From Allodiplogaster sudhausi (lineage: Eukaryota > Nematoda > Chromadorea > Rhabditida > Diplogasteridae): a stretch of 64,000 bases of DNA. Location: contig CALZFC010000252.1 of assembly GCA_945643635.1 (NCBI GenBank), forward strand, positions 3,728,501 to 3,792,500, given 5' to 3'. The first letter of the stretch is position 1, and each line of letters opens with the position of its first letter. Of the stretch, positions 44,001 to 54,278 are shown one piece after another. A program made the translations under genes and the position numbers. The notes below the pieces were generated by a model. That model was not told where the DNA came from. It was given only the letters and a program-made list of their open reading frames with translations, and searched no databases.

Positions 44001-44995
44001 TATCCGGTGTCCAGATCTGATCGGAGGGAATGTGAACCTTGCTGATTCCTCCCCACTCTGCCGGATTCCATTCCAGCTTTCGGTCATGCCATTGCTGAAT
44101 CAAAGCCAAATCAGTGCAAATACATTGTACATGTTTTGCCTAGTTGATTCAGAGACAATGAAATGACACTTTTGAAATTTATTTTCATTCTGTTCAATAC
44201 TGCAACGTTCTAACCATATCCAGCCACAAACTTGTTGTGAGCACCTGGTTGACTTCATCCTGTAAAAGGTACGTTGAGTGTTGAAACGAACGAACAGATG
44301 AATTATATATGCCTGTGTATTAACATCATGCACAAGTACATAATTCGCTTTTACCTTTTAGAGAACATTAGCGAAAAATCAAAACTAAAATAGAGAAAAA
44401 TCATTAGAACCGCTGATAATATATGTGGCTAAAGGAAATCTGGCCAGGATAAGTCCTCTAAACAATGGAGTGATCACTTGAATGATTGAATGCAGAGAGG
44501 CGCTCGTTGACAGATTACACCAATTGGCCTTTTAACCCCGCTCTCTATCGCTCTGTGCTCTCTCTAGCCTCTATCTCTCTTTCTCACGCTCTCTCTCACT
44601 CTTTCTCTCGCTTTCTCTCGCTCTCTCTCTCTCTCTCTTTCACTCTTTCACTCTTTCTTGCTCAGCTTCTTTCTCTGCCCAATCTGTCAAGAGTTTTTTG
44701 GCTCTCCGAATCCGCAAATTGATACATGAATAAAGATAAATGCCTTTGACCTATTGATTACTTGTGCATTAATTGGAAATAAACAGGAACATATTTCGTA
44801 AAAGAAAAAAGGATAAATAAACGGAAAGACTTGCCACGTCGACGAGTCGACAGAGATTGACGCCGAACTTGACGACGAGGGCGTCGGAGGCATTTCTGAC
44901 TGGCCGGACATTCTTGTTGTAGTCCATGAGCAGCCGCTCCAGCAATTCGCTCACGTAGCGGTCGCCCGAGAGGCGGCGGGCAAGGCATCCCACTC
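39341..44995 (-). CDS. nicotinic acetylcholine receptor alpha-type subunit (5' end incomplete)
   Basis: Cys-loop ligand-gated channel subunit, read on the minus strand. The first exon found (44835-44995) has [20 protein letters not shown]. Next [15 protein letters not shown] (about 44217), then [15 protein letters not shown] and [15 protein letters not shown] (about 43985-44097), and [14 protein letters not shown]. The following exon supplies [20 protein letters not shown], so the two cysteines are exactly 13 residues apart. Then a vicinal Cys pair (YPGCCGQ), the mark of alpha subunits. TM1 has [16 protein letters not shown]2 [22 protein letters not shown]3 [20 protein letters not shown] and TM4 [20 protein letters not shown]. 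Stop is at 39341. The CEHKMT segment before TM2 replaces the usual GEK(I/V)T. The signal-peptide exon was not found. The intron after VNLCRLVDV uses a GC donor. Repeats fill several introns. Confidence 0.9.
40019..40397 (-). repeat. two tRNA-like modules, left arm of foldback
   Basis: Module 1 (40019-40078) on the minus strand has TGGCGCAGTGGCTAGCGCG (A box) and GTTCGAATCC (B box). Module 2 (40337-40397) has TGGCGCAGTAAGTTGCGCG and a mutated B box (GGTTCTAATCC). Both share a TTTTGAGTGTC centre, so they are diverged copies of one tRNA-derived unit. Confidence 0.6.
40555..40705. repeat. (TCTG)n-rich spacer microsatellite
   Basis: CTGTCTCTGTCTCT runs in the unique spacer between the foldback arms. 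The long Ser/Leu frames here are artefacts. Confidence 0.9.
40816..41212 (+). repeat. two tRNA-like modules, right arm of foldback
   Basis: Mirror copies of the left-arm modules. Module 2' is at 40816-40878 and module 1' at 41149-41212 (TGGCGCAATGGCTAGCGCG and TGTTCGAATCCC). The GA microsatellite between them at about 41020-41083 pairs with the CT tract at 40140-40206 of the left arm. Confidence 0.6.
43770..43852 (-). tRNA. tRNA-Leu(UAA)-like gene in an nAChR intron
   Basis: 83 nt fold as a class-II tRNA: acceptor GCCAGGG/CCTTGGT (five Watson-Crick and two G-U pairs), D stem GCC/GGC, anticodon stem CGGGT/ACCCG with loop CCTAAAA (anticodon TAA), a 15-nt variable arm, T arm GTGGG-TTCGAAT-CCCGC, discriminator A. 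Position 33 is C instead of the near-universal T, so a pseudogene or an atypical tRNA must be considered. Same strand as the host gene, and its 3' TTTT run merges with the host's splice acceptor (CTTTTGTTTTTGCAG). Confidence 0.65.
44550..44660. repeat. (CT)n microsatellite in nAChR intron
   Basis: CTCTCT/TTCTCTCG-rich run in the large intron between the first and second identified nAChR exons. Confidence 0.9.
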
Positions 44996-45358
44996 AACAC
45001 ATTTCTATCTACCACACATATTATTCCAGCCGCATTAAATTTGAAATTCAGTATTAAATTATAAATTTAAACTCCTTTTGTGCCAAGCACAGACAGAAAC
45101 GGTCAAAGAAGTCCAATGGATGTCATGTCGATTGAGGGGAGTGACAAGAGACTGACAGATGATGACAAGAGTAGCGAACGTCGAGGAGAGAAGATCCATC
45201 GAGGTCCTTCTCTCTCTCTCTCTCTTTCTCTGCTTCTCTCTCTCTCTACCTCCCTTCTGTCACCAGACGGCAACGAAGTGGCCGGCTCACTGGCGAAGCA
45301 TCCGACACGAGCTGCACATTCCGCCGTATGCCGAAGCGAAAGCCGGGAAATTTGAGAG

Positions 45359-45407
<49 letters not shown>

Positions 45408-46770
45408 GAGAGAAGAAGAGAGAGAGAATGAGGGAGAGATAGAAAGGAAGAACGGAGAGAGAGAATGAGGGAGAGATAGGGAGGGTAACGTGAAGAGAAG
45501 CTTAAAGACAGAAGGCGAGAAATAGGAGAGGAAGTATCGCCAGGCGGAAACAACAGAGCAGAGAGTATGAATAAGTGATAGAGTCTTGACGAAAAAGAGA
45601 AAGACGAAGATGATCGGCCACCTGAAAGCGAGCCGAGCGTGCCGGGCCGAGAAATGATTGTTGCCTCGTGAAAGCCAAAACAGATTGCCCCAGGCTGCAA
45701 GTAGTAAGACAGTGTGCGAATTATGAGAGGCAGAGAAAGAGAGACAGAAAGATGAAAAAGATCTCATAAATACTGGAAAGATGTTAGAGTGAGGAAGAGA
45801 ATAGCAGAGAGAGAGGGAGAGAAATGAGTGAATGGCTTCGTCAAGTTGGAAGAACGGCAGAAGAAACGGGGAATGGTTGAAGTGAAATGGCAAAGATGAA
45901 GAGCTACGCATGGTGGTCTTCAGTTGCAGCTGTGTAGTATGTACCTATCTACATTTCACACATCAAGTTTAAACTATTTTATCGAGATTAAGGTAATCAT
46001 TATGCAACTTATTTCATAGTGGTGAAATCTACTTTTATATATTTCTTTTGTAAATTAAGTATTTTTTATTACGAAGATCTTATTTCCATATTTTCAATTC
46101 TAGTTTATAGCTTCCTTTTTCCTGAAATTCTCTCTCGCTCGGCAGATTCACTTTCGCTTTCACTCCCTCCGCCACCTTTCAGTTTTCATGACCCACATCG
46201 GACAGTCTGTCTCTTCATCCTCTACTCCTTCTACACTCTATTCTACCGCGCCATATCTCACCCCGTTCTCTCGCTCGTTCACTCACTCTCTCTCTCTCTC
46301 TGTCTCTCTCTCTCTCTCGATTCCTCGCACTCTACCTTCAATCCCTCTCTGACGCTCACTCCCGCCGACTGAGAACAGGAATACATTCCTCCAAGAAAGA
46401 CTTGATTTTGCATAGATGGGAATGGACAGGAAAGGCATGTGAAGAGATCTTAGGGGTGGAGAGCGAGACATAGAGAGAGGGAGAGAGAGAGGGAGAAATA
46501 TATAGATTGAGAGAGAGAGGGAGAGATAGATAGAGGGAGAGAGAGAGCAGATGATGAGTTTGATTAAGTGTCGGCATTCCCTCCTCCCCGCACTGCATAT
46601 CCCAGAGAGATAAATAAGTCGGCATCGCCGGCTTTCACTCTCAAGTCCCGTTTCGAGCTCTCGATTCGGGTTTTCGATTTCAAATCATACATACTTCCTG
46701 CCGCATAATTTCTCGGATATCTTTCGCTTTGATTTTAATTCCTTAAAAACGAATATTAAAAATCATTTGA
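44996..46770. other. intergenic with GA/CT microsatellites
   Basis: GA tracts at about 45362-45430 and 46470-46548 and CT tracts at 45208-45250 and 46285-46320. The long Ser/Leu or Arg/Glu frames are products of these. It should hold the missing 5' exon(s) of the nAChR gene (minus) and the promoter of the collagen gene (plus). I could not identify either. Confidence 0.5.
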
Positions 46771-48203
46771 ATGTTCAGTTCCATGGCGGAGGAGCGATTC
46801 GCGGCAGCCGTGGCCGCCATTGGCATGCCGCCAGAGAAGAGGGAAGAGGAAGAAGACTCGCTCTTCCTTTCCGCCGCCGCGGCCGGCCGACTGACCGCCG
46901 CGGCCATCGCCGTCTCCATCTTCTCCATCGCAGCCATGGCCATCTGTCTGCCTCTCCTCGATGCTCAACTCGACTCGGCTCAGGGGAGGCTGCAGCAGAG
47001 GATGGATGCCTTCAAGGTCAGAGAACTGCTCTTTCATTTCATATAATTCCATTCGACCACATAAAATATATTCCTAATCATAAATAAACTTGTTATTAGC
47101 AAAATATCCTGCCTGTTAAATTTAACACTTTGTCTGATCATATCAGTGTTCTTCTTTCAGTTCACCGCCCGCGGCATCTGGCAGGACATCATCGTCGTGA
47201 AGAGCCGTGGTCGACATGTTCGCCAAGGTCACTTTCCAAGTCGCTTTGCCTTCCTTCCAGCAACCAATGCATAGACCCATAAACCTGATTGTAATCAGCG
47301 TTATTCTCTCGAATTGCTTCAAGCAAAACGAGTTGTGAGGAGAAAGCCAATTATGTTGAGCAGCTTGTACTTGAGAACAAGAACACTCTGACTTTTAGTT
47401 TGTGAAATGCAATAAAGGAAAGTTGTTCTTTAGCTGAAGGCGGCTACGACATCTCGGGAGGCGGCGCGCCCACGACCGGGGACTCGTCGTCCATTCCCGA
47501 GATTGGCCAGTGCACTTCATGCGTCAAGCTGCAGTGCCCTCCCGGGCCACCCGGGCCTCCGGGCATCAACGGTGAGCCGGGTGCGGACGGTCTCCCCGGC
47601 AGACCCGGCAAGTCTGGACTCGATGGCTTGGACATTCCGCTTGACCCCGAGCCCGCTTTCCCGTGCGTCATTTGCCCGGCCGGACCACCTGGAGCACGCG
47701 GCCAGCAGGGAGAACCCGGAAGACCAGGTCTACCGGGTGAGCCAGCTGCACCCGGTCTACCCGGCAGACCTGGAAAGCCAGGCAGAGTTGGCGAACCGGG
47801 CCCTCAGGGCACTCCGGGCGAGCCAGGAGACCCAGGCATCAAGGGACCACCCGGCGACGACTCTATCGGTGGAACTGGCATCAAGGGACCACCGGGCCCT
47901 CCCGGTCCTCGCGGACCAAAGGGGCCTCCTGGCCAGAATGGACTGCCTTCACCGAATGCCGGCCCTCCCGGCCCGGCTGGCGAGCAGGGCCCACCCGGCC
48001 CGCCTGGTGCTCGCGGAGAGCCCGGCCCCCCCGGTCCTTTCGGCCCTCCCGGAGATGCCGGCGAGCCTGGCGGGCACTGCCCCTCTGCCTGCGGCATCCA
48101 GGAGATCGTCTCTCCGTCCGTCTCCGACATCCTTCCCGATGATAACGTGGCTGGTGGCTCTGCTTCTGCTCCCGGCGACTATCTACGCAGTGTCCGATTC
48201 TAG
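46771..48203 (+). CDS. nematode cuticle-type collagen
   Basis: Three exons: 46771-47016, 47161-47227 and 47434-48203, phases 0 and 1. A start at 46783 is also possible. The N-terminal part has a hydrophobic segment ([20 protein letters not shown]) followed by [19 protein letters not shown], matching the pattern of the nematode cuticle collagen N domain. After a Gly-rich linker come CTSCVKLQC and a first Gly-X-Y block from [16 protein letters not shown] break with CVIC follows (about 47665), and then a long Gly-X-Y region with a few interruptions. The C-terminal non-collagenous part begins CPSACG. The cysteine clusters bracketing the triple-helical blocks are expected to crosslink chains. About 360 residues, normal for the family. 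Extracellular structural role in the cuticle is inferred from family. The GC-rich exon 3 contrasts with the AT-rich flanks. Confidence 0.92.
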
Positions 48204-48228
48204 ACTCTGCCAGCAAATTAAACGCATG

Positions 48229-48234
48229 AATAAA
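48229..48234 (+). terminator. candidate poly(A) signal of the collagen gene
   Basis: AATAAA 26 bp after the collagen stop codon, in AT-rich DNA. The position is compatible with a very short 3' UTR. Confidence 0.5.
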
Positions 48235-48463
48235 CGAGAACAACCCAGCATTGCACACAATACGAAAGCAGGAGAAATTAAGAAAAGATGTAATGAATTT
48301 AAAATCGAAATATGAATAGTATTTAAGACATGAAAACGAAAAATGTAATGCCGTTACATCTGACAATTAAACAAGATAAAATATTCATTGCATCCCGAAG
48401 ACCTTGTTATGATGTTCGCATATGTATATATAACTTTTGTTTTTATAATCAACATAAGTACTC

Positions 48464-48507
48464 CTCCTTGCATTCAGGCATACATATGTATGCCTGAATG
48501 CAAGGAG
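48464..48507. repeat. perfect 44-bp palindrome
   Basis: CTCCTTGCATTCAGGCATAC plus AT, then its exact complement, with no spacer. The centre is ACATATGT. It would extrude a 22-bp stem. It lies in AT-rich intergenic DNA downstream of the collagen gene. Confidence 0.92.
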
Positions 48508-49042
48508 AAACACGCTGTATGGATGTATTTTTATGAGCAAGGAACATGTAAACGGCGATTTTGTTTTTATTGTACAGACTTTCCTGAATCATGGTTGCAC
48601 TACGAACATATGTACATATACGTATGTATTCACATACAGTGGCGCTCATTGAAAAGTGAACTTTTGGGTTTTTCACGCATATTTATCTTCAAAGTTTATG
48701 AAAGTAATGAAAATTTTCAGGGTTGCACACGGAGTGTATGTTTGTACACATTGAAAAGATATTGATGGTTGATGCTTAGATGAAGAAAGAGCTAATGTGT
48801 GAAGAATGAATAGCAAACAATAGCAAATAGCGGTATCTTCATTTAGGTAAAATAATAATTTGACAGCAATTTTGTGGAAGTCACTTCGTAGGGAAAACAT
48901 CGACGAGATTCTTGTGCTGCGTGTCCCGTTCACTGACGACAATCTGGGAGGGGTCCATGATCGGCCACGCAACCTTAACTTAGACATTTACAACTCTTCT
49001 GGTTCTGTCTCGTTCTTTCATGCTCTCTTACTCTCTCTCTCG

Positions 49043-49085
<43 letters not shown>

Positions 49086-49205
49086 TCCGTCCTCTTGCGT
49101 TTAGCAAGCTCCCTCCCTCTCTCTCTTCCTCTCGCTCTCGTTTTAGTATTTTCATCCACTCTTTCATTTTAATTCGATTCTTAGATCTATCCCTTAGCAC
49201 CCCTG
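48508..49205. other. intergenic with a CT microsatellite
   Basis: No exon recognised. A (CT)n tract at 49025-49085 is followed by CT-rich DNA to 49140. A TA/CAGTGGCGCTC word at 48635 recalls Tc1-type ends but has no partner. Confidence 0.45.
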
Positions 49206-49211
49206 AGGAAT

Positions 49212-50067
49212 TCAATCATCAATTGAACTGACATTGATATCCTTGTCGAATGGATTTATGCCATACTCAGTGGCCGGATCATAGACTGCTGAGCACTTGT
49301 AAGTGACGTGGGCACCTTCGGGAGAGAGTGCCTGAGGCAGCACCTCTTTATTTATGATTTATTTAAGTTTAAATATTAATAAAAATGGTTCTTAAACAAC
49401 CACCATTAACATTAGAAAAATAAAGCTGGAACCTGAAAACCATGGAGGAAGCCGGGCGGGAGCCAGAAAGCGTGCTTGCACATCGAATCAAGGTAGACGC
49501 CGTGCCACTTTCCGAATGTCGCGCTGCCTGCAAGAATAACGCTCACTCATATAATGATGTATTTAAAATAATTTTCCTGATTAATGAAGGAGATATCTGA
49601 CCAGGTCGGACATCGACGGCAACGTCGAAGATTCTGCCGGAGACTACGGAGACGAGCTTACCCATTCCGGGTTGGGTGTGCAGTCCACGGAGAACGCCGA
49701 ACACAGAGAAAGAGTGGTTATCCTGTACAAGTGAAAGAGAGAGTGTGTTCGTGCATGAGAGAAAGAGAGAAAGAGACAGAGGGGAAATGACAGGTAAAAT
49801 GAGTTCAACCTGAAGGAACTCTTCAGAGAAGTTGAGCTCTCTCTTCCACTCAACCGCATTGAAAGTCTCTGAGAAGAATCCGCGCTCATCCGGGAAAACC
49901 TGCAAAGTGACAAGATTCTTTTAAAAACAGTAATCACAAAATGTTCAGCGTCCACATAAATACACATTTTAAAACAATCTTTTAGTAACCTTAGGCTTGA
50001 TAATCTTGAGATCGGGAATCGCTGGAATCGATTCAATCTCCGCTTTGACACGCTTGTCCACTTCCAT
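49212..50067 (-). CDS. dTDP-4-dehydrorhamnose 3,5-epimerase (RmlC family)
   Basis: Five exons on the minus strand: 50067-49990, 49899-49810, 49722-49602, 49527-49433 and 49343-49212, about 170 residues. Family landmarks occur in order: FPDERGFFSETFN, FLQDNHSFSVFGVLRGLHTQ (with the catalytic-type His of RGLH), GKLVSVVSGRIFDVAVDVRP, SATFGKWHGVYLD, AFWLPPGFLHGFQ and YKCSAVYDPATEYGI. These match the cupin-fold RmlC epimerase that converts dTDP-4-keto-6-deoxyglucose to its rhamno epimer in dTDP-rhamnose synthesis. C. elegans has a homologous rhamnose pathway (rml genes, linked to moulting, from memory). The protein looks full length. Introns are short, and one holds a GA microsatellite (49735-49780). 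I chose the ATG at 50067 because it opens the first exon in frame. Confidence 0.9.
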
Positions 50068-50289
50068 CTAGGTGAAATAGTTTGCATTCTCTTTATTTTC
50101 TTGACTATTTTATTGATAAGAATAGTAAGGACAATAATGCGTTTAAAGAAGGAGTGGATGAAGAGCGTGGATATCCTACTACGCGATGAGGCATTTTTAG
50201 TTAATCGAATGGGTGTTGTTGTCTTCTTCCATTGCAAGCGCAGTCGCCGGAAAATCGGTCAGTCAAGATCTCCGCAAGGACATATCTGT

Positions 50290-50400
50290 GTCTCTCTACC
50301 TCATTCTCTCTCATTCAATCACTCACTCTCTCTCACACTCCTACTCTCTACTTCACTCACACTCTTCCTCTCTATTTCTCTGTCTTTTCTCACATAATTT
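50290..50400. repeat. CT-rich low-complexity tract
   Basis: CTCTCTACCTCATTCTCTCTC-like sequence upstream of the epimerase gene. Open frames here are low complexity. Confidence 0.8.
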
Positions 50401-50776
50401 CTTCTTCTCCACCTTATAACCCCCAACCAGTCCTGCGTGTGCGATCTCTCCCTCTCATTCCGTCTCCTTTCGAGGCTCTTCTCGTCAAACACCGGCTCCT
50501 TCGTTGTCATGTTTCATGAAATGCTAAGTAATGCCACGATGTGATATACATATTGTGATGATGAAAACCTTTATTCTAAATTCAAAATTAAAGAATTATT
50601 AGCGAGATATTGTTTAAATTTTTTGAAGAATCGGAAGTGTTGTATCGCCTGGGAAGTTCATGCTGGGCCAATCTTGTCGGTTCGCTTCTAAAATGGGATG
50701 GAATATCAATGTTTGCAAGTTAATTAATAAAAAAAAGTTCATTTTAAGCATAAAAATTGACAAGGCGACTGACGAC

Positions 50777-50884
50777 TTAGCAGACGACTCCTTCGGGAAG
50801 ATCGTCCGGGCAGGGCTCGAAATTGGCCGAGACGAGGGCAGAGAGGGCCACGACCAAGGCGAAGATGAGGAGCTCGCGAAGCAT
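50777..50884 (-). CDS. small secreted peptide, 35 residues
   Basis: The minus-strand ORF starts at ATG 50884, just after a plausible splice acceptor (AAATCAG|AGAAAATG). It encodes a hydrophobic leader (MLRELLIFALVVALSALVSA) followed by a short acidic mature part NFEPCPDDLPEGVVC and a stop. The predicted mature peptide has two cysteines that could form one disulphide. A TATA box lies about 185 bp upstream on the same strand. I recognise no family; it could be a secreted signalling or surface peptide. The codon pattern and the signal-peptide shape are the main support. Confidence 0.5.
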   Translation of the reverse strand: MLRELLIFALVVALSALVSANFEPCPDDLPEGVVC

Positions 50885-51068
50885 TTTCTCTGATTTGAAA
50901 CGACATAGAACAAGAAACATAGAACAAGAAATGTGGGAGAATCGGTGGGAAAATTATAGCGAACAATACGAATGTTTGCGTCTCTATGTTTTATTAATAA
51001 TAATAAGGAGAAGGGAATACAAAATGGAATTAGACGTTCGCTGCCGATTGCAAGCAGCTCTTCCAATC

Positions 51069-51075
51069 TTTTATA
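51069..51075 (-). promoter_or_regulatory. candidate TATA box
   Basis: TATAAAA on the minus strand in the context CGGGTATAAAAGATTGG, upstream of the small secreted peptide. It would place a start site near 51040 and leave room for a spliced 5' UTR. Confidence 0.45.
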
Positions 51076-51733
51076 CCCGAACAGTCGGCTGTTCTCGCCT
51101 GCCTCTGTCGGTTATTCTCGAATTGTGCAAAAAGTGGATTCACTCTAAAGATTCGATGTCGAACTGACGCCTTGGCGTTACTCGTGATTCCCTCGCAAGA
51201 TAAGGCGCTAGTCTTTTTTTCTACTTTGCCGAGAGAGTTCAATCGCTCCTTGCCATCGAAGGTGGAACCGTTTGCGCAACGTGTCCATATCAATAACAGA
51301 CGAAAAAGTTGAAAGTTCGCCAACAAAAAATACAGCAGCTGATATTATGTGCATACCCGGTAAGATGCAGGAATCGGAAAATAAAGACTCTTTACTATTG
51401 ATTTCCAACCGTATCAGGAAGAAAATAATAATAAAGTCTGTTTGAACACCAAATCATAGAGAGTGTGGTATCACAGCTTCTGTTCCCGATTAGAGCAAAA
51501 TAATTAGTGAGTGCAGTATGCAATGTTTCATTATCTAAATGACGAAATTCCGCTTCTCCTATTCTGCTTTTCTCTTCAATTGTCATTCGTCTTATCTGCT
51601 TCAACGGTGAGCAGTCGGTTCTCTTGCTGCTCTACAAATTGCTTCAGCTTTGCTCAGGTTTATTTTATTTCTATGTATGTCTACGAAGTAACAGTTGATT
51701 GATTATTGATTATTCTTTTTAAAATTGCAGGTA

Positions 51734-53695
51734 ATGATGGAAGGAGCAGATCTTGTAATGGCTGCGACTGCAGCTGCCGCTGTCAGCGGAGCCCTGTGGC
51801 TCATGGCCAACTGCAAGGGGCCAGCGAATCGAGAATGGAAGAAGAATTGGAAGACCCGCCGAGAGGTCTCTCTTCTTCCATGGGAAGAAGACATTTGCTT
51901 GACAAGATTTGATCGCTCAGGCCATTTCTCGTCGCTTCTCGAAGAAAAAAGGAGCCAAGCCCGCTGAGAAGGCGGAAGTTGCTGTGGCTGAGAAGCAGAA
52001 GAAGGAGGGAAGCCAGAAAGGAAGCCGCAGGGGAAGAGAGGACAAATCGGGCCGATCCCGTCACGATCACAAGAATAGGGACAAGAGGTAGTGCAACTAA
52101 CGATTTATGCTTCTATAAATAAAAACAGCTCTTTCAAAAGAAGCAATTAAAGTCAAATATTATAATGTTTTTTTTGCCCCGTCGAATACACGGCAGACGA
52201 TTCGAGCGCTTCGAAGCGCCGCAAACGTCACAAGAGTGAGAGCGAGCGAGGAAGAAGCAAGAAGGATGGAGGGATCAGAGAAAGCGAGAGAAAGAAGAAG
52301 GACGGAGGGATCAGAGAAAGCGAGAGAAGGAAGAAGGACGGAGGGATCAGAGAAAGCGAGAGAAGGAAGAGAGACGGAGGGAGCCGAGACAGCGAGAGAA
52401 TGAAGAGAGACGGAGAGAGCCGAGACAGCGAGAGAAGGAGGAAGACGGATGGCGATGGCAGAGAGAGCGAGAGAAGGAGTAAGAAGGATGGAGGGAGCCG
52501 AGAGAGCGAGAGAAAGAAAGATGGAGGGAGCCGAGAGAGCGAGAAGAGGAAGAGGGATGGAGGAAGCCGAGAGAGCGAGAGAAGAAGGAAGAGGAACGGA
52601 GGGAGCCGAGATAGCGACTCGCAGAAGTCGCGCGGACGATCCAGGCACGGCCAAGAATTGAATTCGAGAATATTCGGTCTTTATTACCGACTTGGAAAAA
52701 ATTATTTGCATAAAATATTCAGGCGTCATGATGATGGACACGACAGAGATAAAGAGGGCTCCAGGTATGATTATTACTGGGTACCAAGAAACAGATAAGA
52801 TGTCGGAAAGATAAAACTAATCATAGACGGGGTGAAGATCGAAGCAGCAAGCGACGCGGAAGGAGCAGCGAGAGCAGGGACAAGGACAGGGACAACGACA
52901 GATCGCGAAAGCGGGACACGTCCAGGTCATTTCATTATATTCTCCTGAAATTGGAATCTTTCCAATCGATGATAATGATTCCCGGTTGAAGACGCGGAGA
53001 AAAGAGTAAACGTGGGAACGACGAGAAGGAAGGAGTGAAGAGGCGTGAGAATACGAAGTATTCTTCTTTCTCATTCTCACGCTTTTCGTGTAGCAGATAT
53101 TCGTATATTATTTTATTTTGCCACTTAAAATTTCAATATGAGTAAATTAGCTGATAAATTTTCATTTATTCGAATAATTTTTTCCGGCGCGGTGAGCCTT
53201 CCATTGAATCGGGCCGCATCTGCTCTCGCCGTAGCAATCGAGAGAATGAGAAGCTGGCCAAGTCGCAGGTTGGTGTCGATTACTGGTCGTAGTCAACCCA
53301 TGCTATTGACAGGTCAAGTTCTCTTCGAGAGAAGGCGATTCGAAGAAGAATAAGAAAGGTGGCAGATCTGGTAAGAATTTCTTCTCCAATTTACCACTTT
53401 CCAACGTGATAATGACAAATTTATCTTAATAAGATCCAAAATCAACTTCCACTCTTCAGATGAGAAGAGTGAAAAGACGGCGACTTCAGCAAAGTCTGCG
53501 ATGTCTGTCAAATCAGCCACGTCTCCGAAGAGTGCCAGACCGGGCGTGGTTTCCTTCAAGTCGGGCAAGTCTGAGATGTCTGCAAAGTCTGGAAAGCCCG
53601 CCAAATCGGGTCCCGCAGCGAAGGGAGCCGTGACGCCAGAGGCGAAGAAGGCCAATAAGCCCTTATTCAGCTTCTTCAAGAAGAAGAACCCTTAA
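51734..53695 (+). CDS. Arg/Ser/Lys-rich repeat protein with N-terminal hydrophobic segment
   Basis: Exon 1 (51734-51870) encodes ADLVMAATAAAAVSGALWLM, a possible membrane anchor, then a basic stretch. Exon 2 (about 51926-52088) is Lys/Glu-rich. Exon 3, best entered at the AG before CGCTTCGAAG (about 52210), encodes about 12 copies of a RESERRKKDGG-type repeat. Two or three small basic exons follow (around 52720, 52830 and 53220). The last exon (about 53461-53695) is rich in SAKSG/KSATSPKSA and ends LFSFFKKKNP. Splicing of the middle is tentative. I recognise no domain. Similar basic repeats occur in nuclear SR-like proteins and in extracellular low-complexity proteins, so location is open. 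The hydrophobic N-terminus argues for a membrane protein with a long basic tail. Confidence 0.55.
52236..52625 (+). repeat. coding tandem repeat, about 30-33 bp unit
   Basis: Units of the type GGAGGGATCAGAGAAAGCG with the following AGAGAAGGAAGAAGGAC, in frame as RESER(R/K)KKDGG. First copies are nearly identical (52260-52380) and later ones diverge, so the array may vary in length between individuals. Confidence 0.85.
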
Positions 53696-54278
53696 AGCTA
53701 GAAAAGCCTTAACTCTTCTCCTCTCCCCTCTTCCCGACCTGCTGCTGTGCATGAAAATGTTTTAAAAGATTTTGTATTCCTTGACTCTTCAATCGGAAAA
53801 TCGGCAGTGATCTTTTTTAGGATCTTTCTGTTAGACAAGGCTTGGAAATTGCCCTATGACTTTCCCAGGATCTTGTTGGTGCGAACAACTTACGACATTA
53901 TGCTGGCTGTGAATTTCAAAAGCTCACATTTTTTTCTGTTTGTATTTATATTCCGTGTGACAATGAACGTCTACGCTATGCAATTGGGCAGTTGAAAACT
54001 TTTCTTCCTTTTTTGCTTCAGCACAAGCTATAAAGCAAATATATCCGGTTGGTTCAAGGTCGAGCGTGTGGCAATCCGAAATATCATCTGGCTGAATTGC
54101 CAAGAGTAGATCGATCTCTCATAATCCTGCTGCCTCCTCGGCCTGCGAAGGAAGCCATCACAACAGTCGCCGTCGCAGTGTTCGGGGAGCGGATTCCGGA
54201 AGTGGAAATGAATCCGCGGCGAGACATTACGAGGAAGGCGCGGCGGAGGCGAGCCTCAACTATAACTTATGCCATCTT
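53696..54278. other. intergenic, convergent genes
   Basis: Spacer between the 3' ends of the plus-strand repeat protein and the minus-strand 7TM receptor. The frames at 53747-53995 and 54049-54282 show no domain. Confidence 0.45.

Noticed and set aside
45246..45911. 221-codon minus-strand ORF
   Set aside because: Dominated by Ser/Leu from a GA microsatellite; no domain and no splice logic.
47804..48366. Minus-strand Gly/Pro-rich ORFs opposite the collagen
   Set aside because: Mirror of the Gly-X-Y coding sequence; the plus strand has the start, splice sites and cuticle-collagen N domain.
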